Assembly (NCBI RefSeq): GCF_000805455.1
Contig: NZ_JSUS01000032.1
Location: 124,001 to 188,000 of the forward strand
Reading direction: 5' to 3'
Length of the DNA: 64,000 bases
From: Acinetobacter sp. A47
Lineage (GTDB): Bacteria > Pseudomonadota > Gammaproteobacteria > Pseudomonadales > Moraxellaceae
Every line of letters starts with the position of its first letter. Positions within the stretch are counted from its first letter, which is position 1. Made by a program: the position numbers and the translations under genes. Shown one piece after another: positions 27,644 through 35,895 of this stretch. Below the pieces are notes generated by a model. That model ran no database searches, was not told the origin of the DNA, and was given only the letters and a program-made list of their open reading frames with translations.

Positions 27644-27988
27644 ATGCAACCACAAATGATGGGTGGAATTATACAGGTTAATATTCCGGACAAAGCGACT
27701 TTACAGGCAAGTTATATGCCTTTTGTACAGGGCGGCGGTTTATTTGTACCGACCAAACAGGCCGTAAAAATGGGACAAGAAGTTTTTGTACTGGCCACCT
27801 TGCCCGAACAGTCCCAGAAAATTCCATTAACCGGAAAAGTGATCTGGATTTCACACAAACAGACACATTTTAAGCCACAAGGGTTTGCAATCCAGCTCGC
27901 GGGTGAAAAAGGCGTGTATTATAAAAACGAAGCTGAAAAATTGCTGGCTGGTTCTAAAGGTCTGGACCGGCCAAGCTATACCATGTAG
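27644..27988 (+). CDS. pilZ: PilZ domain protein, type IV pilus biogenesis
   Basis: A 114-residue PilZ-fold protein like pseudomonad PilZ: the segment starting GGIIQVNIPDKATLQASYMPFVQGGGLFVPT and the later VIWISHK...PQGFAIQLAGEKGVYYKNEAEKLLAG match the type IV pilus PilZ that supports the PilB/FimX machinery. The canonical c-di-GMP-binding RxxxR motif is absent, as in that subgroup. It is followed 24 bp later by the tatD-family gene, the usual pilZ-tatD order. Confidence 0.88.
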   Translation: MQPQMMGGIIQVNIPDKATLQASYMPFVQGGGLFVPTKQAVKMGQEVFVLATLPEQSQKIPLTGKVIWISHKQTHFKPQGFAIQLAGEKGVYYKNEAEKLLAGSKGLDRPSYTM

Positions 27989-28012
27989 TTATGACGTAAA
28001 TAGGAAAGAAGA

Positions 28013-28786
28013 GTGTTTGTTGATACGCATTGCCATTTAACCATGTTAGATCTGACGCCTTATCAGGGAGATCTGGATCAGGCACTTGAGCAAGCACGGC
28101 TTGCCGGTGTCTCAAAATTCATGGGGATTTCGGTTGATCTTGAAGATCACGTAAAACTGGCTGAAATTGCCTCCCGACATCAGGATGTTGGCTATTCTGT
28201 TGGGGTTCATCCCTGTGAAGATGAGCAGGTGATGGCGCGTGCAACAACAGAATATCTTGTCCGTCTTGCCCGGTCAGAAAAAGTCTGGGCACTGGGTGAG
28301 ACAGGGCTGGATTATTATCACAGTACAGATTTTGTTGCAGAACAGAAGCGTTGTTTTGCCCGGCACATTGAAGCATCTAAAATCGTGAAAAAACCTGTGG
28401 TAGTACATACGCGCGCAGCCAAGCATGATACGGTAGATATTATCCGTGCAGAGCAGTCGACACATGGCATTTTGCATTGCTTTACCGAAGACTGGGAAAC
28501 GGCAAAAGCAGTCCTGGATTGTGGGTATTACATTTCCTTTTCTGGGATCGTCTCTTTTAAAAATGCACAGGACTTGCGCGATGTAGCCAAACAAGTTCCG
28601 CTGGACCGGCTTCTTATTGAAACGGATAGTCCTTATCTGGCTCCTGTCCCGTATCGGGGTAAAAGCAATGAACCGAAATATGTTCCTTTTGTAGCAAAAG
28701 CACTGAGTGATGTATATGATAAATCGGTTGAAGAGATTGGCATGATTACAACGCAAAATTTTGAAAATCTCTTAAATTTGAAATAA
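28013..28786 (+). CDS. TatD-family metal-dependent deoxyribonuclease/hydrolase (YcfH-like)
   Basis: A 257-residue TIM-barrel hydrolase. Metal-binding motifs are visible in order: VDTHCHL at the N-terminus, VGVHPCE, GETGLDYY, VVHTRAA, HCFTEDW and IETDSPYLAP. GTG at 28013 with AGGAAAGAAGA upstream is the start. Members are 3'-5' exonucleases or related hydrolases. Position after pilZ is conserved among pseudomonads. Confidence 0.9.
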   Translation: MFVDTHCHLTMLDLTPYQGDLDQALEQARLAGVSKFMGISVDLEDHVKLAEIASRHQDVGYSVGVHPCEDEQVMARATTEYLVRLARSEKVWALGETGLDYYHSTDFVAEQKRCFARHIEASKIVKKPVVVHTRAAKHDTVDIIRAEQSTHGILHCFTEDWETAKAVLDCGYYISFSGIVSFKNAQDLRDVAKQVPLDRLLIETDSPYLAPVPYRGKSNEPKYVPFVAKALSDVYDKSVEEIGMITTQNFENLLNLK

Positions 28787-28819
28787 ACGGTTTGTGGTAT
28801 TAGGAAAGAGAGTTATTAC

Positions 28820-29434
28820 GTGAAAATGGATCGTCAAGCTCAGTTCAGGGCACGAGAAGTATTAATTTTTCAGATCGCGGAGCAACTCCTACTCGAAAAT
28901 GGCGAAGCTGGCATGACCCTCGATGCTCTGGCTGCCGAGCTGGATCTCGCCAAAGGGACTTTATATAAGCATTTTCAAAGCAAAGATGAGCTGTATATGC
29001 TGCTGATTATCCGTAATGAGCGCATGTTGCTTGAAATGATTCAGGATACCGAAAAAACATTTCCGGAACATCTGGCTTTCTTTATGTTGCATCATTTACA
29101 TCATCCTGAACGCACAGCGCTGTTTCACCAGATTGAAGAGCGTCTTTCGACTACGGGACAGGGTATTCAGTTATTGTTCAGTGAGCTGTACAAGGTGCGC
29201 AGGCAACGTCTGCGTATCATTATCCGGATGACTGAAAGTTATTTGCTGGATATTAACAGTACGATGACCACGCGTGACTATCTGGCTTCAATCTGGTCAT
29301 TGACTTATGGTGCAGCAGTTATCTTGAACTCAAGTTTTTATCAACGTTATCTGGGGTCCAGAGATACCTTGCGGGTGGCTTATATCGAGCAGGCCTTGGC
29401 CTTACCCAAATTGCTTGAACCCACTGTTGCTTAG
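28820..29434 (+). CDS. TetR/AcrR-family transcriptional regulator
   Basis: A 204-residue repressor-type protein: N-terminal helix-turn-helix GMTLDALAAELDLAKGTLYKHFQSKDELYMLLI near residues 30-63, and an all-helical C-terminal ligand domain. A GTG at 28820 or ATG at 28826 could start it. It follows the tatD-family gene by 33 bp and precedes the pseudopilin operon by 11 bp on the same strand, so it may be cotranscribed with gspH. Target genes unknown. Confidence 0.85.
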   Translation: MKMDRQAQFRAREVLIFQIAEQLLLENGEAGMTLDALAAELDLAKGTLYKHFQSKDELYMLLIIRNERMLLEMIQDTEKTFPEHLAFFMLHHLHHPERTALFHQIEERLSTTGQGIQLLFSELYKVRRQRLRIIIRMTESYLLDINSTMTTRDYLASIWSLTYGAAVILNSSFYQRYLGSRDTLRVAYIEQALALPKLLEPTVA

Positions 29435-29445
29435 TTGAAATATTA

Positions 29446-29994
29446 ATGAGATCGCCCAAGTATTCGCAAAAAGCCTTTACCTTGATCGAGGTCATGGTGG
29501 TGATTGTTATTATGGCGGTTATGGCATCTCTTGTGGTCTTGAATATTGGTGGTGTCGACCAGCGGCGAGCCATGCAAGCCCGAGAGATGTTTATTCTCGA
29601 TCTGAAAAAAATTAATAAAGAAGCGACAGACCAGGCTAAGGTTTTTGCCTTGAATACCCAGAACGCAACCGATATCGCGCCTTTTAGTTATAACCTGTAT
29701 GAATATCATGATCAGAGTCTTGAGCTGATACAGCAGGCAGACCGGACTTGGCAACCATATAAGGAATTTAAGACCCGCCAGTTGCCAAAGAATGTGTCTT
29801 TCAGTATTCAAAGTCTGGATACCACAAGCTATGGCAAAGCTAAAAATGAAGACCTGCTTGGCGGCAAGGCACCACAACTTATCTGGTTTGGGAATGGTGA
29901 AGCAAAACCGGTTCGCATCCAGTTTTATTATGAGCAGCAGCCGATCGGGCATGAGTTAGAGCTAGATCACTTGGGTAAGGTCAATGAAAATTAA
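29446..29994 (+). CDS. gspH: Type II secretion minor pseudopilin GspH
   Basis: A 182-residue pseudopilin. The short leader MRSPKYSQKA is followed by the prepilin motif FTLIEVMVVIVIMAVMASLVVLNIGG with glutamate at +5; the processed residue before F is alanine (QKA|FTLIEV) rather than the usual glycine. It seeds or sits near the tip of the type II pseudopilus. The stop overlaps the gspI start (ATGAAAATTAA), and gspJ and gspK follow. The alternative name FimT is less likely because gspI/J/K follow. Confidence 0.85.
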   Translation: MRSPKYSQKAFTLIEVMVVIVIMAVMASLVVLNIGGVDQRRAMQAREMFILDLKKINKEATDQAKVFALNTQNATDIAPFSYNLYEYHDQSLELIQQADRTWQPYKEFKTRQLPKNVSFSIQSLDTTSYGKAKNEDLLGGKAPQLIWFGNGEAKPVRIQFYYEQQPIGHELELDHLGKVNEN

Positions 29995-30697
29995 TGCTTT
30001 AACAGGTCTTACAGAAAATGCCTGTTGTCTTGTGAAAGAACAAAAGACTCGCATCTCAAGCACAGCTTCTTATCTTTCAACAGAACAGAAATCTCATACC
30101 TCAAGCATAGCTTTCGGTCTTGCAGCAGGGCCGAGCGTTGCTCGATTTAATCGTGCCCACATCGAGCATAGCTCTCCGTCTTGCGCTCGTGTGAAACGTT
30201 GTTTCATTCATCCTGTAACTCGAAGCCCAGGTTCTCATCTTTTAACAGAACAGAAATCTCACACCTCAAGCATAGCTTTCGGTCTTGCAGCAGGGCCGAG
30301 CGTTGCTCGGCAGAGACCTGCTTCAGGATTTACCTTGCTGGAGGTAATGGCGGCACTGGCGATCTTTGCGGTTGCAGCAATTGCGTTAACCAAAGTGGCC
30401 ATGCAATATACACAATCGACCTCAAATGCCATTTTAAGAACCAAGGCTCAATTTGTGGCAATGAATGAAGTGGCCATGATGGAAATAAATCAGGAATGGC
30501 TCGATGGCACACAATCCAAACAGGTGACTTCACAGGGAGAAACATGGCAAATAGATAAAAAAGCACAATCGACAATCAGTCCTAAAATACAACGTATCGA
30601 ATTACAGGTCAGTCTATTCAATAAAGAGCAAGCTAAGGTAGAGGCGGGCGTTACTCAACTTGTATTTTTCAACTATCCTGCCAAAGCCAGAACATAA
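29984..30697 (+). CDS. gspI: Type II secretion minor pseudopilin GspI with an abnormal repeat-derived N-terminal extension
   Basis: The conserved part begins at G115 (codon at 30326): GFTLLEVMAALAIFAVAAIALTKVAMQYT, a normal pseudopilin start with E at +5, and ends like GspI. Ahead of it the frame stays open to ATG 29984, which overlaps the gspH stop as expected for this operon, but the 115-residue leader is far longer than the usual 6-25 residues. It is made of repetitive sequence: the peptide TEQKSHTSSIAFGLAAG occurs twice. The only other in-frame start I found (GTG at 30190-30192) still leaves a 46-residue leader. Either a repeat element inserted in frame here, or the protein is not processed normally. 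Confidence 0.75.
   Translation: MKINALTGLTENACCLVKEQKTRISSTASYLSTEQKSHTSSIAFGLAAGPSVARFNRAHIEHSSPSCARVKRCFIHPVTRSPGSHLLTEQKSHTSSIAFGLAAGPSVARQRPASGFTLLEVMAALAIFAVAAIALTKVAMQYTQSTSNAILRTKAQFVAMNEVAMMEINQEWLDGTQSKQVTSQGETWQIDKKAQSTISPKIQRIELQVSLFNKEQAKVEAGVTQLVFFNYPAKART
30047..30311 (+). repeat. Array of mini-palindromes with two 77-bp direct repeats inside gspI
   Basis: Two copies of a 77-bp unit lie at 30068-30144 and 30233-30309, with three mismatches. Superimposed is a series of short hairpins each with a 3-nt loop: AAGC-ACA-GCTT (30058), AAGC-ATA-GCTT (30103), CGAGC-GTT-GCTCG (30132), GAGC-ATA-GCTC (30164), TGAAAC-GTT-GTTTCA (30192), GAAGC-CCA-GGTTC (30222, one mismatch), AAGC-ATA-GCTT (30268) and GCCGAGC-GTT-GCTCGGC (30295). 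Centre spacings are about 45, 30, 31, 30, 29, 45 and 30 bases. No part resembles a transposase or a CRISPR repeat. Probably an interspersed, structure-forming repeat family. Confidence 0.8.
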
Positions 30698-31311
30698 TGA
30701 AATATAGACGCGCATTTACTTTAGTCGAGCTGCTGGTTGCCATTGCCATTTTTGCGGTACTTTCCATGCTCGGCTGGAAGGTTTTTGATCATTTATTAAA
30801 AGTAAAAGATCGAAATGCGCAACATGAAGAGCATTTATTTGCCTTGCAGGATGCTTATCAGCAGGTGCTTCGTGACAGTTTGCAGATTATTCCGCTTACT
30901 GCCAATGATGGGCGACAGTTGCAGGCTGCCATGGTATTGAATGACCGGGGACTGACGTTCAGCAAGGCAGGTGTCTCAGACCCTTTAAAACAGGGATTAT
31001 CACCGTATGAGCGTATTGAATATCGCTATGATGCTGTGCAAAAGAAAGTTTACCGCCTGAAGTATTCAAATTTAAATATTCCCAATCGTGTACAGCCCGT
31101 TTCAAGCACTTTGCTGGAAAATGTCGACCAGTTTAAGGTGATGGTCATGAACCCGCAAGAACTGAGCCAATGGCCTGAAAATAGTGATCCGGGTAATATT
31201 GCTGAACTGAAAAAATTACCGCTTGGGATAAAAATACAATTGACGGTTGCCGGTACGGACTATGAGTGGATTTATAGTTTGCTAAACAATAAACCGGATG
31301 CAGGCAGTTAG
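30697..31311 (+). CDS. gspJ: Type II secretion minor pseudopilin GspJ
   Basis: A 204-residue pseudopilin with a five-residue leader and the prepilin motif A-FTLVELLVAIAIFAVLSMLGW (E at +5). The body matches GspJ (SPYERIEYRYD, DQFKVMVMN). It forms the tip complex with GspI and GspK. The gspI stop and gspJ start share one base (TAATG), so gspI translation matters for gspJ. Confidence 0.9.
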   Translation: MKYRRAFTLVELLVAIAIFAVLSMLGWKVFDHLLKVKDRNAQHEEHLFALQDAYQQVLRDSLQIIPLTANDGRQLQAAMVLNDRGLTFSKAGVSDPLKQGLSPYERIEYRYDAVQKKVYRLKYSNLNIPNRVQPVSSTLLENVDQFKVMVMNPQELSQWPENSDPGNIAELKKLPLGIKIQLTVAGTDYEWIYSLLNNKPDAGS

Positions 31312-31318
31312 TCATAAC

Positions 31319-32278
31319 ATGAAAAGACATTCATCACAGCAAGGTATTGCGCTTTTAACTATTCTGGTTATGGTGGCACTGGCCACGGTTCTGGCGGCAA
31401 CGATTGCCAAGCGGCAAACCAATACAACCGAGAATACAGGCTATTTGATGCGTCAGAACCAGTCTTTGCTGTATGCAAAAAGTGCAGAAGCATTTTTCTC
31501 CGAGTTACTGATTCAGGATAGTGAAAGTGCCAATAACATTGATCACTTGCAGGAAAACTGGGCCAAACCGATGCCTGCATTTCCTGTAGAAGATGGATAT
31601 GTTTCTGGGCGCCTGCTTGATGAGTCCGGAAAGTTTAATCTGAACAATCTGGTCAAACCGGATGGAACTCAGGTTGATGAGTCTGCGCGACGCTGGTTTG
31701 AAAAACTGTTGCAGCGTGTAGGTTTACCGGCAGAGCTGAGCCAGGCGGTGATTGACTGGCAAGATGTTGATGATGAAACGACAGGCGCAATGGGAGCTGA
31801 AAGTAATTATTATCAAGGGCTGGATCCTGCATATCTCACACCAAATACCAAATTTCATAGTGTAGAGGAGTTGAAGCTGGTAAGAGGTTTTGAGGGTAAA
31901 AATTATGATTTGATCAGACCTTATGTTACAGCCTTGCCAGAGCAGACCAAGATCAATATCAATACTGCGCCTGCTTTGCTTCTGGCGAGTATTGATCCAA
32001 AACTTGATGTCAAGGCAGTAGAGCAGGAACTAAAAAAGAAACAGGTCAACCTGAGCTATTTCAATAATGCTGAAGAACTGTGGCAGTTAAATGCATTTTC
32101 GGGAATTGATGGTCAGAACAAAACAGATGCTGCCGCTTTAGTCGATGTTAGATCGAACTATTTTACAGCCCAGATTGAAGTCGGATTAAGCGAACGGAAA
32201 CGCCAGTTTGTTTCTTCTTTCGTACGTAAGGATAAACAGGTTACTGTTTATTCAAGAAGTCTTGCTTCATTCCAGTAA
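31319..32278 (+). CDS. gspK: Type II secretion minor pseudopilin GspK
   Basis: About 319 residues. The leader MKRHSSQQG is followed by IALLTILVMVALATVLAATIAKRQT, the GspK type in which the +5 glutamate is absent, which is normal for this subunit that caps the tip. A large globular domain with SAM-like helices follows (FNLNNLVKPDG, KININTAPALLLASI). ATG at 31319 gives the canonical leader; an ATG at 31298 would overlap gspJ. Last gene of the H-I-J-K operon. Confidence 0.9.
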   Translation: MKRHSSQQGIALLTILVMVALATVLAATIAKRQTNTTENTGYLMRQNQSLLYAKSAEAFFSELLIQDSESANNIDHLQENWAKPMPAFPVEDGYVSGRLLDESGKFNLNNLVKPDGTQVDESARRWFEKLLQRVGLPAELSQAVIDWQDVDDETTGAMGAESNYYQGLDPAYLTPNTKFHSVEELKLVRGFEGKNYDLIRPYVTALPEQTKININTAPALLLASIDPKLDVKAVEQELKKKQVNLSYFNNAEELWQLNAFSGIDGQNKTDAAALVDVRSNYFTAQIEVGLSERKRQFVSSFVRKDKQVTVYSRSLASFQ

Positions 32279-32385
32279 GTTTTAAAATTGGTTTCTTAAA
32301 TGGTGACAAGGTTTAAAATCAATCCCAATGCAGGTTTTTTTGCTTTATAATAAAATCCGTTTGCAGATAAAGATTAGCTTGGTGC

Positions 32386-32982
32386 ATGTTAATTCGTAAA
32401 TTGTTTAAGTTTGAAAATGCTCATATTGTACGTAACTGTACATCGGACCGTTGTAAGCGTTCGATTCATGGGCATAGTTATAAAGTTGAATTATTATTAA
32501 AAGCGTCAAAGCTTGATCATGGACAAATGGTCTATGATTTCGGGTTATTAAAAGGTGTCATCAAGGAGCTGTATGACAGCTTCGATCATGCCATCTGTTT
32601 CTGGCAAAAAGATGATCCTGCCTATATTGATGCATGTAAAACATTTAGTGCACGCTGGATTTCATTACCGGTTTCGCCATCGGCAGAGCAGTTTTCGCGT
32701 CTCTTTTTTTACCTTGCCCAGCAAGTATTGAACTCAACCGTGACTCAAAACGGCGAAGGTGATGTTGAGGTTTATTCTGTTATCGTTCATGAAACAGATA
32801 CCGGCTATGCGCAAAGTTTTCAGGAAGATATTGAAAATGAGCAAATGGGCAGGTTAAGTCTGGAAGATATTGTCTTTTCAGAACAGGTACAGGCGGAGTG
32901 GAGTGATGCCCAAATGTATGAAAATTTGAAAAAGGGCGTGAAATTCCAGAATCCTAATGTAGAATTACAAGTCAATATTTAA
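32386..32982 (+). CDS. queD: 6-carboxytetrahydropterin synthase-like protein (QueD/PTPS family)
   Basis: A 198-residue protein. The N-terminal FENAHIVRNC...SIHGHSYKVELLL contains the zinc-binding histidines of the PTPS fold, and YDFGLLKGVIKELYDSFDHAICF the third histidine and active-site region; the late VIVHETDTGYAQ motif carries the substrate glutamate. QueD makes 6-carboxytetrahydropterin for queuosine synthesis. It is longer than classical QueD (about 120 residues), with a 50-residue tail, so a related function is possible. TATAAT at 32346 lies upstream. Confidence 0.75.
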   Translation: MLIRKLFKFENAHIVRNCTSDRCKRSIHGHSYKVELLLKASKLDHGQMVYDFGLLKGVIKELYDSFDHAICFWQKDDPAYIDACKTFSARWISLPVSPSAEQFSRLFFYLAQQVLNSTVTQNGEGDVEVYSVIVHETDTGYAQSFQEDIENEQMGRLSLEDIVFSEQVQAEWSDAQMYENLKKGVKFQNPNVELQVNI

Positions 32983-33027
32983 GTGCTTTTTCACTTAAAT
33001 CAAGTGAATCTATTTCAAGGAATGTTG

Positions 33028-33741
33028 ATGCAATTTACTGAACAGCAGCAGGACAAACTTAATAAAGTTCAGTTGGATGAATCTTGGAAAGTCTCATTAT
33101 CAGAGTTTCTTCTAAGTCCTAAAATGGATAATTTACGCGAGTTTTTACAACAAGAAAAGCTTGCAGAAAAAACAATCTATCCACCGAGCAAGCAGATTTT
33201 CAATGCTTTGAATACCACGCCATTAAATGCTGTTAAGGTGGTGATTCTGGGGCAAGATCCTTATCATGGCCCTAATCAGGCGAATGGTCTGAGTTTTTCT
33301 GTACAAAGAGGGGTTGCATTACCTCCGTCTTTGCGTAATATTTTTCACGAATTACATACTGATCTGGGTGTGCCGGTTTCTCGTCATGGTGACTTGAGCA
33401 AATGGGCAGCGCAAGGTGTATTGTTGCTTAACAGTGTACTGACGGTGGCGGCAGGACAGCCGACTTCACATCAAAAACAGGGATGGGAAGAGTTTACCGA
33501 TGCAGTGATAGATGTATTGAATGAGCAGCGTGAACATATCGTGTTCATTTTATGGGGGGCTTATGCACAACGTAAAGGACAGCGTATCGATCGTCATAAG
33601 CATCTTGTACTCAGTGCAGCTCATCCTTCACCGCTGGCTGCAAACCGGGGTGGTTTCTTTGGCTGTAAAGTATTTTCTAAAACCAATCAATATTTGAAAC
33701 AACATGGCATTGAGCCTATAGACTGGCAATTGGACGCATAA
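33028..33741 (+). CDS. ung: Uracil-DNA glycosylase Ung
   Basis: A 237-residue family 1 enzyme removing uracil from DNA. The catalytic motif GQDPYHG is at residues 75-81 with the general-base aspartate D77, and the C-terminal AAHPSPLAANRGGFFG carries the active-site histidine. The ATG at 33028 has AAGGA at the correct distance; an in-frame GTG at 32983 abutting the queD-like gene is less likely. The stop shares one base with the next start. Confidence 0.95.
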   Translation: MQFTEQQQDKLNKVQLDESWKVSLSEFLLSPKMDNLREFLQQEKLAEKTIYPPSKQIFNALNTTPLNAVKVVILGQDPYHGPNQANGLSFSVQRGVALPPSLRNIFHELHTDLGVPVSRHGDLSKWAAQGVLLLNSVLTVAAGQPTSHQKQGWEEFTDAVIDVLNEQREHIVFILWGAYAQRKGQRIDRHKHLVLSAAHPSPLAANRGGFFGCKVFSKTNQYLKQHGIEPIDWQLDA

Positions 33742-34862
33742 TGACTTCTCCCGATTTAAATAGCTATCATCCTGATTTAGTTATTGAGCACGCAAAAAAT
33801 GGCTGGCGAATTATTCGCCTTAACCGCCCAAAATCATTACATGCTTTAGATGAGCCGATCGTAAGTGCTTTACTCAAGGTTTTTGAGCATTTTCATGAAG
33901 ATGAAAGTGTAAAGGCAATCTGGTTTGATTCAACGACACCTAAAGCATTCTGTGCCGGTGGAGATGTCCGTAAATTACGCCAACTGGTTATTAATAAAGA
34001 AGTCGACGCCGCAAATTTATTCTTCCAGCAAGAATACGCACTTGATCTGCTTTTACATAATTATGCCAAGCCGATTGTTGTTTGGGGTGAAGGTTATGTG
34101 ATGGGCGGTGGACTTGGTCTGTTCATGGCAGCGCCATTCCGTTTGGTAACACCGTATTCACGTCTGGCAATGCCTGAAATCAATATCGGTTTATATCCGG
34201 ATGTTGGTGCAAGCCGTTTCTTGGCTGACCGTGGGCAGATTGGTCTGTTTACAGGATTAACCGGTTCAATCATGACAGCAGCGGGCGCATTCAGTGTCGG
34301 CTGGGCGACGCATATTTGTGAAGCACAACGTGATAATGTTCTGCAAAAGGTTTTAAATGTCGACTGGAGCCATTACCCGGCGGGTGCATTCCGTGCCATT
34401 GACGACACCTTAAACAGTTTACATCGTCCGGTTGCTGCTGGTCCGTTGCAAAACTCGATTGATGTCATCCATAGCGTATGTCGTGGTCAAAGTTTCGAAT
34501 ATGATTATCAATCGATCATCGGGTTAAGCGATGCAAGTAGTGACTGGTTACGTCAAGCCAGTGAAAACCTGCAAAAAGGTTCACCAAGCACAGCTGCGAT
34601 TACCTGGCTATTATGGCAATGGGGTAAACAGGGTCATGCCTGGGATGAGGTATTTGCCTTGGAAGCACAAATCTCTGAATGGAAAATCGGACATCCTGAC
34701 TTTGTAGAAGGTGTGCGTGCCCGTCTGGTCGATAAAGATTTATCTCCAGAATGGAAGGCAACCGAGCAGTTAACCCTCAAAGGCATTCTGGGTGACTGTG
34801 CACCTGTCACGACGATTGAAAGCTGGAATGCGTTGTTGAAGCACTATGGCGTGATTGCTTAA
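33741..34862 (+). CDS. Enoyl-CoA hydratase/isomerase family protein (3-hydroxyisobutyryl-CoA hydrolase-like)
   Basis: A 373-residue crotonase-fold protein. The oxyanion-hole segments are KAFCAGGDVRKLRQL and EGYVMGGGLGLFMAAPFRL; the following RLAMPEINIGLYPDVGASRFL, with the catalytic Glu and Asp, and the extra C-terminal domain match the 3-hydroxyisobutyryl-CoA hydrolase branch rather than a plain hydratase. That enzyme acts in valine catabolism. It overlaps ung by one base and precedes tadA by six; cotranscription is likely, though the functions are unrelated. Confidence 0.8.
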   Translation: MTSPDLNSYHPDLVIEHAKNGWRIIRLNRPKSLHALDEPIVSALLKVFEHFHEDESVKAIWFDSTTPKAFCAGGDVRKLRQLVINKEVDAANLFFQQEYALDLLLHNYAKPIVVWGEGYVMGGGLGLFMAAPFRLVTPYSRLAMPEINIGLYPDVGASRFLADRGQIGLFTGLTGSIMTAAGAFSVGWATHICEAQRDNVLQKVLNVDWSHYPAGAFRAIDDTLNSLHRPVAAGPLQNSIDVIHSVCRGQSFEYDYQSIIGLSDASSDWLRQASENLQKGSPSTAAITWLLWQWGKQGHAWDEVFALEAQISEWKIGHPDFVEGVRARLVDKDLSPEWKATEQLTLKGILGDCAPVTTIESWNALLKHYGVIA

Positions 34863-34868
34863 GCAGTT

Positions 34869-35378
34869 ATGACGGGCACAAATCATAATGATGAATACTG
34901 GATGCAGCTTGCCTATGAGCAGGCTGCATTAGCAGCTTCGCAGGGTGAAATTCCTGTAGGGGCTGTTCTGGTGAGTGAAAATCAGGTTATTGGTGCAGGC
35001 TATAATGCACCGATCAAACTTTCAGACCCTACTGCACATGCAGAAATACAGGCCTTACGTGAGGCTTGTCAGGCACTGAATAACTATCGGTTACCTGACG
35101 ATACAACACTGTATGTCACGCTTGAACCGTGCACAATGTGCGTGGGAGCTTTAGTGCATGCACGGGTAAAGCGGGTCGTTTTTGCGACAACCGAGCCCAA
35201 AGCAGGGTCTCTGGTCAGTGCTCGTCAACTGCTGGAAAGTGGTTATTACAATCATAAATTTGTTTTTGAGCAAGGATGTCTGCAAGCGCAATGTTCTATG
35301 CAGCTGAGTGATTTTTTCAAACAAAGAAGAAATGAAAAGAAGAAAATCCGTTCGTCAAAAACGTCCCTAAATGATTAA
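34869..35378 (+). CDS. tadA: tRNA-specific adenosine deaminase TadA
   Basis: A 169-residue zinc deaminase that converts A34 to inosine in tRNA-Arg(ACG). Zinc and catalytic residues are visible: H57 and E59 in TAHAEI, C88 and C91 in LEPCTMC. Length and order match TadA. It follows the crotonase-family gene by six bases; the next gene starts 67 bp later. Confidence 0.95.
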   Translation: MTGTNHNDEYWMQLAYEQAALAASQGEIPVGAVLVSENQVIGAGYNAPIKLSDPTAHAEIQALREACQALNNYRLPDDTTLYVTLEPCTMCVGALVHARVKRVVFATTEPKAGSLVSARQLLESGYYNHKFVFEQGCLQAQCSMQLSDFFKQRRNEKKKIRSSKTSLND

Positions 35379-35445
35379 AAATGTCTCATGAGTTGTGGCA
35401 CACTAAGCCTCCAATGTGTTTGGGTAAAAATCAAAAGGCAAAGTT

Positions 35446-35886
35446 ATGCGTAATGCAATCACGATAAAAAAAGAATTCAATGCACCAATCTCTGAAGTAT
35501 TTGACCTGTTGTCAAAACATGCGACTTATAACAAGGCATTTGCGCCGTTACAGGTGGTACGTGTAAAAGATTCGGCAGATCCACAACGTCCAGATGGCAT
35601 CGGGTCAGTGCGCCGTATGGGCTTTGGGCCGATCAAGCCGCTTCAGGAAGAAATTACCTTGCTGGAAGAAAACAAGCGGATTGAATACAAGCTGATCAAT
35701 AACCCGTTGGTAAAGCATCATTTGGGACAAATTGATTTTAAAGAGATCACACCTTTTGTGACTTTGGTCACTTATAAGATTGAATTTACGGCAAAAGCTC
35801 CTTTTGTAAGTAAATTAATCCTTGCACAACTCAAAGCAGCGATTACACTAGGTTTTTCAAAACTAGCCAAATCAGTTGCTTCATAA
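35446..35886 (+). CDS. SRPBCC/START-like lipid- or ligand-binding protein
   Basis: A 146-residue protein with the helix-grip pattern of the polyketide cyclase/START-like superfamily: an N-terminal strand and helix (ITIKKEFNAPISEVFDLLSKH), a GIGSVRRMGFG strand pair, and a long C-terminal helix (LILAQLKAAITLGFSKLAK). It probably binds a hydrophobic ligand. Function not assigned; it lies three bases before the nearer of two cmk starts. Confidence 0.72.
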   Translation: MRNAITIKKEFNAPISEVFDLLSKHATYNKAFAPLQVVRVKDSADPQRPDGIGSVRRMGFGPIKPLQEEITLLEENKRIEYKLINNPLVKHHLGQIDFKEITPFVTLVTYKIEFTAKAPFVSKLILAQLKAAITLGFSKLAKSVAS

Positions 35887-35895
35887 GAGATGGGA

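Noticed and set aside
28274-28756. 160-codon open frame opposite the TatD-family gene
   Set aside because: Complement of a conserved hydrolase; rich in Cys, Arg and Phe as expected for an antisense frame.
30047-30311. CRISPR array
   Set aside because: The palindromic units differ in sequence, there are no unique spacers of constant size between identical repeats, and no cas genes are nearby.
30181-30468. Alternative frame across the gspI repeat array
   Set aside because: It runs through the conserved pseudopilin region in the wrong frame; openness reflects the repetitive sequence.
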